A stretch of DNA of 64,000 nt from Aequorivita todarodis (GCF_028561335.1 NZ_JAQQTG010000019.1:124001-188000); one strand, 5' to 3'. Shown: positions 25,874 to 35,759, numbered from the stretch's first letter. The notes: a model not told the origin generated them from the sequence alone. Made by a program: numbers and translations.

Positions 25874-26614
25874 ATGTTTTCCTTTTTAAAAGACCATCCC
25901 TTTGCCGTGGAGGCTTTTTTTGAAAGCTCGCTCGTTCTTACCTACGCCGTGCCCAAAGAACAGTTGGCACATTTGGTGCCCAAGTGTTTGGAAGTGGAAA
26001 CTTTTGACGACAAATGGGGCTTCGTCGCCTTGGCCATGGTGCAGACCAAAAACCTGCGCCCCAAGGGGTTTCCGGAATATTTGGGCAATGATTTTTTTCT
26101 AACGGGCTATCGGGTATTTGTGCGCTACACCAGCGCCATAGGCAAGAAATATCGCGGACTTTACATCTTGAAATCTGAAACCAACAAACGGAAGATGGCG
26201 TTTTTCGGGAATATATTTACACATTACAAATACACAACTACCGATATAACCTTAACGGAAACAAACGACCGGCTTCAAATTAACTCACAAAAATCTGGAT
26301 TGAACGTAGTGGTGGCAACAGAAACAACGGAAGTGCCCTTGCCTGAAAACTCCCCCTTTAAAAACTGGAAGGAAGCTCGCAAGTTCGCCGGCCCGCTGCC
26401 CTTTACGTTTACCTATACTCCCGAAGCCCAGGAAGTGCTTATCATCGAAGGGGTGCGGAAAAACTGGAAGCCACAGCCCGTAAAGGTGTTAGCACAGCAC
26501 AGTGATTTTTTGGAGTCGCTACAATTGAAAGGAATGGTGCTCGCCAATGCCTTTATCATTAAAAACATTCCGTATTGGTGGAAAAAAGGCAGAAAGGAAC
26601 TATGGCAACTGTAA
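25874..26614 (+). CDS. DUF2071 family protein
   Basis: 246 residues with LTYAVPKEQLAHLVPKCLEV near the N-terminus, GYRVFVRYTS and GLYILKSETNKRKMAFFGN, matching the DUF2071 (YqjF-like, acetoacetate-decarboxylase-like fold) pattern. No catalytic role is known for this branch. It starts one base after the DoxX-like stop and ends overlapping the next gene by 13 bases, so the cluster is one operon. Cytoplasmic location is expected. Confidence 0.8.
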   Translation: MFSFLKDHPFAVEAFFESSLVLTYAVPKEQLAHLVPKCLEVETFDDKWGFVALAMVQTKNLRPKGFPEYLGNDFFLTGYRVFVRYTSAIGKKYRGLYILKSETNKRKMAFFGNIFTHYKYTTTDITLTETNDRLQINSQKSGLNVVVATETTEVPLPENSPFKNWKEARKFAGPLPFTFTYTPEAQEVLIIEGVRKNWKPQPVKVLAQHSDFLESLQLKGMVLANAFIIKNIPYWWKKGRKELWQL

Positions 26615-27366
26615 GAAAACCTTTGCAAGGGGTACGGAATATCGTGCGGTTCAACTGGCACTTTTATCTTTTGGCGCTTGCCTTCGTTGGGGTCTTATTG
26701 TTTTTGGGGTATTTTTTGAATAATTCCTTTGCCGGAATGGTTTTTACCATTGCGATAATGATTGTCTTTTTAACATTAGTTTCACTCGGCGTGTCCTGCT
26801 ATATTTATGATTTTTCCGGTTTGTACAGCTTTAATTGGATGGAAAGGTTTACTTCGGAAAAAGAAAGCAGGGTGGTAAACATCCACGCAGGTTTTGATGA
26901 GACCAGTGAAATTTTGCAGCGAAAGTTTCCAAAAAGTAAATTGACCGTTTTGGATTTTTACGACCCACAAAAGCATACCGAAGTCTCCATCAAAAGAGCT
27001 CGAAAAGCCTATCCGCCCTATCCGGGCACCCAACAAATTACCACTGCTTCCCTGCCCCTTGCCCACCAAAGCGCCGATTCTGTCTTTCTAATTTTTGCCG
27101 CACATGAAATTCGCGACATGAAGGAAAGGGAATTGTTTTTTAAGGAATTACGAAGAATTGTTGCTCCAAACGGAAAGATAATAGTTACCGAACATCTTCG
27201 GGATATTCCAAATTTTTTGGCCTATACCGTTGGCTTTTTTCACTTTTACAGCAAGGCTTCTTGGAAGAAACTTTTTAAGACTTCCGGCTTTAAAATTTCC
27301 TCTGAAATCAAATGCACGCCTTTTATATCCACCTTTATACTTGAGCCCGATGGAACTTCACCTTAA
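26602..27366 (+). CDS. Membrane-anchored class I SAM-dependent methyltransferase-like protein
   Basis: 254 residues from ATG 26602, chosen because AAAGGA precedes it; an upstream GTG at 26575 would overlap the DUF2071 gene more deeply. Two hydrophobic helices (about 20-65) are followed by a Rossmann-type domain: VVNIHAGFDETSEIL, KLTVLDFYDP, then LIFAAHEIRDMKERELFFKEL and NGKIIVTEHLRD, typical of the methyltransferase post-motif region. The AdoMet-binding GxG of motif I is degenerate (HAGFDE), so activity is not certain. It may act on a lipid or quinone, given the anchor; this is inference. Confidence 0.7.
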   Translation: MATVRKPLQGVRNIVRFNWHFYLLALAFVGVLLFLGYFLNNSFAGMVFTIAIMIVFLTLVSLGVSCYIYDFSGLYSFNWMERFTSEKESRVVNIHAGFDETSEILQRKFPKSKLTVLDFYDPQKHTEVSIKRARKAYPPYPGTQQITTASLPLAHQSADSVFLIFAAHEIRDMKERELFFKELRRIVAPNGKIIVTEHLRDIPNFLAYTVGFFHFYSKASWKKLFKTSGFKISSEIKCTPFISTFILEPDGTSP

Positions 27367-27748
27367 AATAGTAGGAGCGATTTTGATGGTTCTTTCCATG
27401 GTCCACGTTCGCTTTCCCAAATATTTTAACTGGGCGAAAGAGCTGGGCGGAATGAGCCTTATAAACAGGCAGATGATGTATGTGCACACTTTCTTCGTGG
27501 CATTGGTGGTTTTTTTGATGGGCGTGCTTTGCCTGAGCTCGGCATCTTTATTGGTTTCCACGGAACTGGGACATAGAATCTGTTTGGGTTTAGGCGTATT
27601 TTGGGGGTTACGGCTGTTTTTTCAATTCTTCGTCTATTCAAAAGAGCTTTGGAAAGGGAAACGCTTTGAAAGTGTTGTGCACATTGTGTTTTCGCTGCTT
27701 TGGATTTATTTTACCGTGGTGTTCTGGAGTGTTGGATTGTTATACTAA
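27350..27748 (+). CDS. Four-helix membrane protein of unknown function
   Basis: 132 residues from ATG 27350, overlapping the methyltransferase end by 17 bases. Hydrophobic segments at about 5-20, 45-65, 72-95 and 108-130 with a conserved-looking RFPKYFNWAKELGGMSLINRQMMYVHTFF loop and helix. No family is recognised. It ends the operon that starts at 25498. A longer upstream start (27230) would run through the methyltransferase gene in another frame and is rejected. Confidence 0.7.
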   Translation: MELHLKIVGAILMVLSMVHVRFPKYFNWAKELGGMSLINRQMMYVHTFFVALVVFLMGVLCLSSASLLVSTELGHRICLGLGVFWGLRLFFQFFVYSKELWKGKRFESVVHIVFSLLWIYFTVVFWSVGLLY

Positions 27749-27780
27749 TCTTTTTTCCTGAAATTCTTGATTTATAGTTT

Positions 27781-27813
27781 AAACCTAACAGGTCTTGGAG
27801 ACCTGTTAGGTTT
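27781..27813. terminator. Perfect palindrome, probable terminator
   Basis: A 14-bp stem (27781-27794 with 27800-27813, arm AAACCTAACAGGTC) and a 5-base loop, 33 bases after the preceding gene. The right arm ends in TTTT, fitting a factor-independent terminator. Confidence 0.7.
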
Positions 27814-27899
27814 TGCCGTATGGATTATTTCCATTTAACAGGAAATATTCCAAATATTTAAAATTCTTTCCCTACATTTGTTTTCCCAGCAAACAAAAA

Positions 27900-29363
27900 A
27901 TGCACTCACAACTTTTCGCAATTATAGACGTAGAAACCACTGGCGGCGGCATTGCCGGCAATCGTATTACGGAAATCTGTATCGCCCTTTTGAAGGATGG
28001 CGAAGTGGTGGATAAATACACCACGCTCGTAAACCCTGAGCGGGACATTCCTCAGCATATTACGGCTTTAACTGGTATTGACAATGAAATGGTTGCCGAT
28101 GCGCCATGTTTTTTTGAAGTTGCAGAAAAAATAGAAGAATTCACTAAAGACGCTGTGTTTGTGGCGCACAACGTGAGCTTTGACTATAATGTAATCCGCG
28201 GCGAGTTTCGGCTTTTGGGGCAACACTACAACCGAAAAAAACTCTGCACCGTCCGGCTTTCGCGCAAATTGATTCCCGGACATTTGTCTTATAGTTTGGG
28301 AAGGCTTTGCAGTACCATAAACATTCCGCACCTCAACCGCCACCGTGCAGAGGGCGATGTGGATGCCACGGTAATCCTCTTTCAACGCTTGCTTTCGTTG
28401 GACGAAGATTTCAGCACTATTAATTCCTTTTTGAATCCACGTTCCAAACAGGCTACGCTTCCCCCGCACATCCCAACGGAACAGATTAACGAACTGCCCG
28501 AGGAAGCTGGTATCTATTTATTCAAAAACCAAAAACACCAAGTGATTTATGCCGGAAAGGCAAAGAACATCAAAAAGCGGGTTTTGAGCCATTTTTATGA
28601 TAAAAAGACAAAGGAATACCAGCTTGGGCAGGAAACGCATTTTATAGATTACGAACTTACAGGAAATGAATTATTGGCGCTGTTAGTTGAATCGGAACAC
28701 ATTCGGAAACATTACCCAAAATACAATCGGGCTCAGAAATGGCCTGCTACAACCTATCAAATAATCAGCTATATAAACCAGCGCGGCATCGTCCAACTTG
28801 CATTGGGAAAAACCAAGGTGCTGCACGATTCGGTGGGCACGTTTTACAACAAAACGGAAGCGATTGAGAAGTTGGAGGAAATATGCGAGACTTTTAAACT
28901 ATGTCCGCGTTTTTGCACCTTGCAGAGCACTTCTGAAAAATGCTCCCACTACCGAATCAAAAACTGTGAGGGCATTTGCGAAGGCACGGAAACTGTGGAA
29001 AGCTACAATCTAAAAGTGGAGGCTGCTATCCAAGCTTTAAAGGAAAACAAACAGAGTTTTGCCATTCAAGGAAAAGGAAGGACAAAGGGCGAAATAGCTT
29101 TTGCATTGGTTGCTGATGGGCAATACAAAGGTTTTGGTTTTTTTGACCAGAGCGAAGCCATTTGCAATATTGAAGATTATGAACCCTTTTTAAATTTGCA
29201 GCCAGCCAGTTATCATACGCACGCAATTATCCGAAGTCATCTTAAAAAGCATGGGGAGCGGAATGTGGTTTATTTTGAAGAACCCATTCGGCTCGCAACG
29301 CATAGAATTAAAGCTATTAAGAAAAGCTCACCGAAAGACAATATTTTCTCTGAATGGAGATGA
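27900..29363 (+). CDS. DEDDh exonuclease - GIY-YIG nuclease fusion
   Basis: 487 residues from ATG 27900. Residues 5-170 form a DnaQ-like exonuclease: FAIIDVETTGG (Exo I Asp/Glu), VFVAHNVSFDYNV (Exo II) and HRAEGDVDATVIL (Exo III His/Asp). Residues about 195-275 are a GIY-YIG nuclease as in UvrC/Cho: EEAGIYLFKNQKHQVIYAGKAK split over the motif, then KRVLSH and ESEHIRKHYPKYN with the catalytic Glu. The rest has a four-Cys stretch (CETFKLCPRFC, CSHYRIKNCEGIC). Such fusions act in nucleotide excision or related DNA repair. It is flanked by palindromes and is not in an operon. Confidence 0.88.
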   Translation: MHSQLFAIIDVETTGGGIAGNRITEICIALLKDGEVVDKYTTLVNPERDIPQHITALTGIDNEMVADAPCFFEVAEKIEEFTKDAVFVAHNVSFDYNVIRGEFRLLGQHYNRKKLCTVRLSRKLIPGHLSYSLGRLCSTINIPHLNRHRAEGDVDATVILFQRLLSLDEDFSTINSFLNPRSKQATLPPHIPTEQINELPEEAGIYLFKNQKHQVIYAGKAKNIKKRVLSHFYDKKTKEYQLGQETHFIDYELTGNELLALLVESEHIRKHYPKYNRAQKWPATTYQIISYINQRGIVQLALGKTKVLHDSVGTFYNKTEAIEKLEEICETFKLCPRFCTLQSTSEKCSHYRIKNCEGICEGTETVESYNLKVEAAIQALKENKQSFAIQGKGRTKGEIAFALVADGQYKGFGFFDQSEAICNIEDYEPFLNLQPASYHTHAIIRSHLKKHGERNVVYFEEPIRLATHRIKAIKKSSPKDNIFSEWR

Positions 29364-29371
29364 ATACATCC

Positions 29372-29422
29372 CCCCGCAATAAATGCGGGGCAAGCTCTCC
29401 CAGCCTCCCCTTCAAAGGGAGG
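29372..29422. repeat. Tandem REP-like palindromes
   Basis: CCCCGC..GCGGGG hairpin (29372-29390) followed by CCTCCC..GGGAGG (29404-29422), between two convergent genes. Confidence 0.7.
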
Positions 29423-29432
29423 AACTAATTAC

Positions 29433-30086
29433 CTAAAAATTCGTTAGATTCGAAAACGCAATTTCACCAAAACTCGTGATTACCCTATCCGCTTTGCTGT
29501 AATCCTGATTTACGGAATGCGGACTTTTAAAACCTACGCAGTAAATATTTGCGGCTTTGGCGGCGGCAATGCCGTTGGTGGAGTCTTCAATTACCATACA
29601 ATTTTCAGTGTGCTCCCCGGCAAGTTCGGCGGCTTTCAAAAAAATCTCGGGGTGTGGCTTGGATGCCTTCAAATCGGCGCCGCTTATTTTTGCCTTAAAA
29701 TATTTATCGAGGTCGAAACGCTCAAAAATACGGTTGATGTTTGGCATGGAAGCCGAAGATGCCAAAACCAATGTCAATCCGTTCCTGTGATAATCTTTTA
29801 TTAAATCGTGAACGCCATCCAAAAGCGCAAGGTCGTTATCGTTTTCAAAAAGATATTTAAAATGTTTTCTTTTGGTTGCAACCAGATGTTCGGGACTTTC
29901 AGAAATACCGAAATGCCCGCAAAGTGTCCTGCAAATAGGCAAGGTTGCCTGCCCAGTAAAGGAATCATACATTGCTTGGCCCACGTCAATTTTCATATCC
30001 TCAAACATTCTGAAGTAGGCTTTGCGGTGTAGGGGTTCGGTATCCACAATTACCCCATCCATATCAAAAAGTACAGCTTTTAGCAT
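29433..30086 (-). CDS. HAD family hydrolase, beta-phosphoglucomutase-like
   Basis: 217 residues with motif I DMDGVIVDTEP (nucleophile Asp8 and acid/base Asp10), motif II LVLASSAS, motif III Lys in KASKPHPEIF and motif IV MVIEDSTNGIAAAKAA. The helical cap (about 17-85) and the GVIVDTEP segment place it in the phosphoglucomutase/phosphatase subfamily. Substrate not determined. It is followed on the minus strand by no close gene; the next upstream gene on the same strand ends 37 bases away, so co-transcription with the flavin enzymes is possible. Confidence 0.88.
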   Translation of the reverse strand: MLKAVLFDMDGVIVDTEPLHRKAYFRMFEDMKIDVGQAMYDSFTGQATLPICRTLCGHFGISESPEHLVATKRKHFKYLFENDNDLALLDGVHDLIKDYHRNGLTLVLASSASMPNINRIFERFDLDKYFKAKISGADLKASKPHPEIFLKAAELAGEHTENCMVIEDSTNGIAAAKAANIYCVGFKSPHSVNQDYSKADRVITSFGEIAFSNLTNF

Positions 30087-30123
30087 ATCGGCTTTTTTTG
30101 CGAAGGTACAGAAAACAAACTTT

Positions 30124-31125
30124 TTATTTTTTCAGTTGCGCCAATAACTCAAAAGTCTTCAGCCTGGCTTGTTGGTCATAAATATGGGCGACGGTAATCA
30201 GTTCGTCAATCCTTGTTTCGGCAACAAACGCATTTAATTTTTTTTGTACTGTTTCGGTGCTTCCTACGAAAGAATATTGCATCATTTGTGAAATGTGCGC
30301 CTCTTCAAGGGAATTCCAAAGTCCATCCATACTTTTTACCGGCGGTTGCAACGGTTTCCGGGTATTTCGGATTACGTTCAGCATAAATAATTTCATGCTT
30401 GTGGACAAATATTCAGCGTCCTCATCGGTATCCGCTACCACTACGTTAACACAGGCCATGGTATAGGGTTTTTGCAACTGTTTTGAAGGCTCAAAGTTTG
30501 AATGATATAATCGCAGTGCATCGTGCAGATGGGTGGGCGCAAAATGGCTCGCGAAAGCGTAGGGCAATCCCAATGCGCCTGCCAGTTGGGCACTAAACGT
30601 ACTCGAACCCAAAAGATATAGCGGCACTTCCAAGCCTTCCCCCGGAATGGCACGGACGGGGCTGTGGGAATTGGATTTTGAAAAATAATTTGAAAGTTCC
30701 TGAACGTCATTTGGAAAATCATTAACCGTTTCTATCCGTTCCCGCCTAAGCGCTCTGGCGGTAACTTGATCGGTTCCCGGTGCACGTCCCAAACCCAGGT
30801 CAATCCTATCTGGATATAAGGTGGCGAGGGTTCCAAATTGTTCGGCAACAATAAGCGGGGCGTGATTGGGCAGCATAACCCCGCCCGAACCTACGCGAAT
30901 AGTTTTGGTGTTTTCCGCTACATAGCCTATCAGCAACGGTGTGGCGGAACTTACAAGGCTTTCGGCGTTGTGGTGTTCCGAAATCCAAAAGCGCTTATAT
31001 CCTAATTTCTCTGCCTGTTGGGCCAAAGCCAAACTATTTTCCATAGCCTTTTTATGGCTGCTTCCCTGAATAACGGGTACCAAATCCAACACAGAAAAAG
31101 GGATATTTTGTAACAAAGCTTTCAT
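30124..31125 (-). CDS. Luciferase-like (LLM class) flavin-dependent monooxygenase
   Basis: 333 residues from ATG 31125, chosen because a CAGG sequence lies 7 bases before it; ATG 31131 is the alternative. The start [14 protein letters not shown], then [35 protein letters not shown] and [11 protein letters not shown] mark the bacterial luciferase fold of the LLM family (YhbW-like). It should use FMNH2 and O2. Substrate unknown. The gene follows an Old-Yellow-Enzyme gene by 11 bases, so two flavin enzymes form one operon. Confidence 0.88.
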   Translation of the reverse strand: MKALLQNIPFSVLDLVPVIQGSSHKKAMENSLALAQQAEKLGYKRFWISEHHNAESLVSSATPLLIGYVAENTKTIRVGSGGVMLPNHAPLIVAEQFGTLATLYPDRIDLGLGRAPGTDQVTARALRRERIETVNDFPNDVQELSNYFSKSNSHSPVRAIPGEGLEVPLYLLGSSTFSAQLAGALGLPYAFASHFAPTHLHDALRLYHSNFEPSKQLQKPYTMACVNVVVADTDEDAEYLSTSMKLFMLNVIRNTRKPLQPPVKSMDGLWNSLEEAHISQMMQYSFVGSTETVQKKLNAFVAETRIDELITVAHIYDQQARLKTFELLAQLKK

Positions 31126-31136
31126 ATTCATCCTGT

Positions 31137-32204
31137 TTATATTTTGGCCCTTTGGTATTGTAATGGCCATTCCACATCCACTCCCAACTCAGTAGCGGCG
31201 TGCAACGGAAAATACGGTTGCCTTAGACTTTCGCGGGCATAGAGAATCAAGTCGGCCTTTTTAGTCTTTAAAATTTCCTCAGACTGTTTAGCGGTTGTGA
31301 TTTGGCCCACGGCACCCGTTAAAATATTCGCCTCTTTTTTAATCTTCGCCGCAAAGGGAACTTGATAGCTCGGTTTGCTGGGAATGGTTGCCTTGGGAAC
31401 ATTTCCGCCGGAAGAAGTATCAATCAAATCAACCCCCAATTCCTTTAGCTTCATTGAAAGTTTTACGGCATCTTCAACCGTCCAACCGCCTTCGGTCCAA
31501 TCGGTCGCGGAAATTCTTACGAATAATGGTTTTTCTTCCGGCCATTCCTTGCGGACAACTTCAGTGACTTCCAAAAGAAATCGAATTCTGTTTTCAAAAC
31601 TACCGCCGTAATTGTCTGTTCGATTATTTGCCAAAGGCGAATAAAATTGGTGAAATAAGTAACCGTGGGCGGCGTGTATTTCGACTACATCATAACCGAC
31701 TTTTTCTGCACGACGGGTTGCTTCGGCATAATCGTTCTTTACTTTTTCAATCCCTGAAGTATCCAAGGCAATCGGGGCTGGCTCTCCTTCGCGAAAAGGC
31801 AAAGGCGATGCAGAAACCGTTTGCCAACCGTTTTTATCTTTTGGTGCAATTTTTCTAGCACCATCCTTTGGCAATTGATAGCTCGCTTTTCTGCCCGCGT
31901 GCGCCAATTGGATTCCTATCAAAGCATCTTGCGAGTGGACGAAATCTACAATCTGTTTCGATTTTTCAATATGTGCGTCTTTCCAAAGACCCATATCACC
32001 GTGGGTAATTCTTCCCTCGGGCGAAACGGCCGTTGCTTCCTGAATTATCAAGGCAGAGCCCCCAACGGCACGGCTTCCCAAATGTACGAGATGAAAATCG
32101 TTTGCAAAACCATCAGTGCTGCTGTACATGCACATAGGCGAAACGACCATTCGGTTTTTAAAGGTTTTCGATTTTATTTTTATTGGGGAAAAGAGGATGC
32201 TCAT
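31137..32204 (-). CDS. Old Yellow Enzyme family NAD(P)H:flavin oxidoreductase (YqjM-like)
   Basis: 355 residues forming an FMN-binding barrel. [12 protein letters not shown] carries the redox-tuning Cys and the Tyr of the YqjM class; [14 protein letters not shown] holds the paired substrate-binding histidines; [17 protein letters not shown] is the family signature. It reduces activated C=C bonds such as those of enals and enones, usually in stress response. It heads a two-gene minus-strand operon with the luciferase-like enzyme. A cytoplasmic location is expected. Confidence 0.92.
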   Translation of the reverse strand: MSILFSPIKIKSKTFKNRMVVSPMCMYSSTDGFANDFHLVHLGSRAVGGSALIIQEATAVSPEGRITHGDMGLWKDAHIEKSKQIVDFVHSQDALIGIQLAHAGRKASYQLPKDGARKIAPKDKNGWQTVSASPLPFREGEPAPIALDTSGIEKVKNDYAEATRRAEKVGYDVVEIHAAHGYLFHQFYSPLANNRTDNYGGSFENRIRFLLEVTEVVRKEWPEEKPLFVRISATDWTEGGWTVEDAVKLSMKLKELGVDLIDTSSGGNVPKATIPSKPSYQVPFAAKIKKEANILTGAVGQITTAKQSEEILKTKKADLILYARESLRQPYFPLHAATELGVDVEWPLQYQRAKI

Positions 32205-32276
32205 TTTTTACTATTTATTGCTATTTTTTATTATCCAGTGGAAACGCCCACATTATGTCTTTTTGGGACAAGACTT

Positions 32277-32603
32277 TTAAATAAATTTCAGAAATCCGAA
32301 AATACTTCTGCTTTTTAAATAACTGAAATCACTTTCGTGATGATAGGCTTCGCGTTCAAAGGAAATATTTCGGTATGCTTTATGGCGATTTCCGAATTGA
32401 ATCCAACGAAAAAGAAATTCGATACCATACCATACATAGAAAAAAATAACCAGCAATTCCGATTGTTGGCGGAGGTGAATGCTTTCGTGGTTTAGGAAGA
32501 TCAAATCCTCTTTAAGGGATTGATGCTTTAAAACCACAAACGGCCAGAGCGTCATTCCGTTAAAGTTTTTTCGAAGGAGTTTTGGGCGGACTATTATGAT
32601 CAT
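32277..32603 (-). CDS. Small putative metallopeptidase-like protein with HExxH
   Basis: 108 residues. NHESIHLRQQSE contains an HESIH zinc-ligand-type motif near residue 39, and the following hydrophobic helix VIFFYVWYGIEFLFRWIQF and FEREAYHHE (a possible third acidic ligand) resemble a minimal M56/M48-like fold. I recall similar short flavobacterial proteins without a known function. It has one membrane helix and no signal peptide. The gene stands alone between an Old Yellow Enzyme and aconitase. Confidence 0.55.
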   Translation of the reverse strand: MIIIVRPKLLRKNFNGMTLWPFVVLKHQSLKEDLIFLNHESIHLRQQSELLVIFFYVWYGIEFLFRWIQFGNRHKAYRNISFEREAYHHESDFSYLKSRSIFGFLKFI

Positions 32604-32638
32604 TTATTTTTATTAGGAGATTGGTAAACATCTCCCTA

Positions 32639-32653
32639 CCCCTTCAAAGGGGG
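32639..32653. repeat. Short REP-like palindrome
   Basis: CCCCTTCAAAGGGGG-type palindrome just upstream of the HExxH protein gene. Confidence 0.55.
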
Positions 32654-32703
32654 AATCGTTAGGTGCTTCAATTCAATTTTAGAGATTTCGAATTCACGAA
32701 TTA

Positions 32704-32738
32704 ACAAATCACGAATCACGAATCCCGAATCCCGAAAC
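32704..32738. repeat. 7-bp-period tandem repeat
   Basis: ACGAATC, ACGAATC, CCGAATC, CCGAAAC at exact 7-base spacing, ending at the aconitase stop codon. Confidence 0.8.
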
Positions 32739-35521
32739 TACTGTTTCAAAAATTGTCGTAAAACATATTGCAGGATTCCTTCGTTTTGGTAATAGGCAAC
32801 TTCTATTGGGGAATCTAAGCGTGCGATAACTTTGAACTCCGTTTTTTTGCCATTCTCGTCTTTGGCGATTACCGTTACTTTTTTTAAAGGGGACAAATCG
32901 TTTTCAATACCAATAATACTGAAATATTCCTTCCCTGTAAGTCCGTGGGTTTTGGCGGATTCACCCTTTATATACTCCATTGGCAAGACCCCCATCATAA
33001 TTAAATTACTTCGGTGAATACGTTCGTAGCTCTCTGCCAAAACGGCTTTAACGCCCAAAAGAATAGTTCCTTTGGCAGCCCAATCTCGGGAAGAACCGCT
33101 ACCGTATTCTTTTCCGGTAAGTACAATCAGTGGAGTTTCGTCTGCAATATATTTCTGTGCCGCATCATAAACCATCATTTGTTCTCCAGAGGGAAGGTAA
33201 GTGGTATAACCGCCTTCCCTGTCGGCCAATTGATTTTTTATTCGCACATTGGCAAAAGTGCCGCGTACCATCACCTCATCGTTTCCACGACGCGAGCCAT
33301 AACTGTTGAAGTTTTTCTTTTCAACGCCTCTCGATATCAAGTATTTTCCTGCGGCGGAATCTTCTGAAAAAGCTCCCGCAGGCGAGATATGATCTGTAGT
33401 TATACTATCGCCCAGCATCAATAAGGCTCTTGCTCCCTCAATATTTTTCAAGGGTTTAGGGTCGACGGAAAGATTGTGGAAAAACGGCACCTCTTTAATA
33501 TAAGTGGAATCGTCATCCCACTGGTAAAGACTATCATTTGGAACTTCCAGGTTTTTCCATATTTCGTTGCCTTCAAATATTTCATCATAATTCTTTTTGA
33601 AATCTTTTGGAGTGAGCACTTCTTCCATAACTGCGTGAATTTCATCATCTGTGGGCCAAATATCTTTTAGATATATCGGCTTGCCGTTTCTATCGCAGCT
33701 CAAAGGTTCGGTTGTAAGGTCAATATCTACCCTTCCCGCTATCGCGAAAGCCACAACTAGCATTGGCGACATCAGAAAGTTCATTTTTACTTGAGCATGG
33801 ATTCGCGCCTCAAAATTTCGGTTTCCAGAAAGCACCGAAGTCACTATTAAATCGTTATCATCAACCGCCTTTGAAATCGCGGGCGGAAGCGGCCCCGAGT
33901 TTCCGATACAGGAAGTACATCCATATCCAACTAAGTGAAATTGCAATGCTTCAAGATCTTTGAGCAAATCGGCTTTTTTCAAATAGTCCGTCACCACTTT
34001 TGATCCCGGAGCAAGCGATGTTTTCACCCAAGGTTTTACATCAATACCGTGTTCCCGGGCTTTTTTAGCTACCAAACCAGCACCTATCATCACAAAAGGG
34101 TTGGATGTATTGGTGCAAGAGGTTATTGCGGCAATGGCAACAGCTCCGTCTGAAAGCATATATTTTTCGTTTCCGTGTGAAATCCAAACGGTTTTTAAAC
34201 CATCTTTTATTTGGGCTTCTTCTACTACCACATCCGGATCCGTATCGTGCGACTGTTCTGCGGGCTGACTTCCACCCTCTGCTTTCCAGCGAGTAATTGC
34301 CTCTTCCCGATCTGAAGGTTCTATATATTTTCTGCCGAAGGAAGCATGTTCCAGTTCTATGAATTTTTCTTTTAAATCTGTAAGAAGAATTTTATCCTGT
34401 GGACGTTTTGGGCCGGCAACACTTGGCATTACTGTTGAAATATCCAACTCCACCACATCGGTATATTCAATTTTATCTTCATCCTGACGCCATAACATAT
34501 TGGCTTTGCAATAATCTTCAACCAGTTTGATCTGTTCTTCACTTCGGTTACTGCCTCGCATATATTCCAAAGTTTTGTGGTCTATGGGGAAGTAGGTAAT
34601 AGTACAGCCAAATTCTGGCGACATATTACCGATAGTGGCTCTATCTGGAACTGAAAGATGGTCCAAGCCAGGGCCGAAAACCTCAACAAATTTTCCAACC
34701 ACGCCGTATTTACGAAGCAGGTTGGCGATGGTAAGTACCAAATCTGTTGCCGTAGAACCCACGGGGAGTTTTCCCGTAAGTCTTAAGCCAATAACTTCGG
34801 GACTAATAAAGTAGATAGGCTGGCCGAGGATTGCGGCTTCGGCTTCTATTCCGCCAACGCCCCAAGCAACTACACCAATTCCGTTTACCATTGGGGTATG
34901 GCTATCGGTTCCCACAAGTGTATCGGGAAAAACCATGCCGTCGCGGGCAATGGCGCCTTTGGAGAAATATTCGAGGTTTACTTGGTGGCAAATCCCCATT
35001 CCGGGTGGAACTACGCTGAAGTTATCAAACGATTTCTGCGCCCATTTCAAAAAAGTATAGCGCTCGTTGTTGCGCTTGTACTCCTCTTCCATATTTTGCT
35101 GATAGGCGTACTGTGCCGCAAAATAATCTACCTGCACGCTGTGGTCTATCACCAAATCCACGGGAATCAACGGGTTTATTTTGGAGGCATCGCCGCCTTT
35201 ACGCGCCATTTCGGAACGCAGCGAAGCAATATCGACCACCGCGGGAACACCCGTAAAATCCTGCATCAAAACCCGGGCTGGCTTAAAGGCAATATCGTCA
35301 TCGGTCTGTTTTGGTTTCCAATTTAAAATAGATTCCAAATGCTTCTTGGTTACTGAAAAATCGTCGTAATTGCGGAGTGCGTTTTCAAGAAGAATCCGAA
35401 TTGAAAAGGGCATTTTTTTTATGTTGTGTCCTTGTTTTTCCAGTTCGGGAAGACTGTAATAAGTGAGCTTTTCTTTGGAGGTATCAAGTGTTTTTTTGAG
35501 GCTGTAGATATCTTGTTGCAT
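32738..35521 (-). CDS. acnA: Aconitate hydratase (AcnA/IRP type)
   Basis: 927 residues, a normal length. The [4Fe-4S] ligands are Cys of AITSCTNTSNP and the two Cys of GYGCTSCIGNSG. GTDSHTPMVNGIGVVAWGVGG and GKEYGSGSSRDWAAKGT are the substrate and swivel-domain signatures. The enzyme converts citrate to isocitrate in the TCA cycle; under iron starvation AcnA-type proteins lose the cluster. It lies alone on the minus strand. The next gene cluster on the plus strand is haem/iron uptake; no shared regulation is visible. Confidence 0.96.
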   Translation of the reverse strand: MQQDIYSLKKTLDTSKEKLTYYSLPELEKQGHNIKKMPFSIRILLENALRNYDDFSVTKKHLESILNWKPKQTDDDIAFKPARVLMQDFTGVPAVVDIASLRSEMARKGGDASKINPLIPVDLVIDHSVQVDYFAAQYAYQQNMEEEYKRNNERYTFLKWAQKSFDNFSVVPPGMGICHQVNLEYFSKGAIARDGMVFPDTLVGTDSHTPMVNGIGVVAWGVGGIEAEAAILGQPIYFISPEVIGLRLTGKLPVGSTATDLVLTIANLLRKYGVVGKFVEVFGPGLDHLSVPDRATIGNMSPEFGCTITYFPIDHKTLEYMRGSNRSEEQIKLVEDYCKANMLWRQDEDKIEYTDVVELDISTVMPSVAGPKRPQDKILLTDLKEKFIELEHASFGRKYIEPSDREEAITRWKAEGGSQPAEQSHDTDPDVVVEEAQIKDGLKTVWISHGNEKYMLSDGAVAIAAITSCTNTSNPFVMIGAGLVAKKAREHGIDVKPWVKTSLAPGSKVVTDYLKKADLLKDLEALQFHLVGYGCTSCIGNSGPLPPAISKAVDDNDLIVTSVLSGNRNFEARIHAQVKMNFLMSPMLVVAFAIAGRVDIDLTTEPLSCDRNGKPIYLKDIWPTDDEIHAVMEEVLTPKDFKKNYDEIFEGNEIWKNLEVPNDSLYQWDDDSTYIKEVPFFHNLSVDPKPLKNIEGARALLMLGDSITTDHISPAGAFSEDSAAGKYLISRGVEKKNFNSYGSRRGNDEVMVRGTFANVRIKNQLADREGGYTTYLPSGEQMMVYDAAQKYIADETPLIVLTGKEYGSGSSRDWAAKGTILLGVKAVLAESYERIHRSNLIMMGVLPMEYIKGESAKTHGLTGKEYFSIIGIENDLSPLKKVTVIAKDENGKKTEFKVIARLDSPIEVAYYQNEGILQYVLRQFLKQ

Positions 35522-35759
35522 GATGTGATAATTTAGATACTAAAATTACTCAATAAAAACGGTGTCGGCACGCAAAGCGATTGGTTTAACAGGGCATTAA
35601 CAAATCTTGAAGCAGCTCTAAAATTTATATTCCGAAAAGACTATTTAACGAATCATTCGCCAAGACGAAGCGTTCGTCATCCCAACAAATTATAAGTAAA
35701 TATAACCGCTTCGTTATTTTTAATTAAATTAGCCGTCATTAATAAAAAATCACAAGGCA

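Noticed and set aside
27230-27349. Upstream start of the four-helix protein gene
   Set aside because: It would overlap the methyltransferase gene by over 130 bases; ATG 27350 starts a proper membrane helix.
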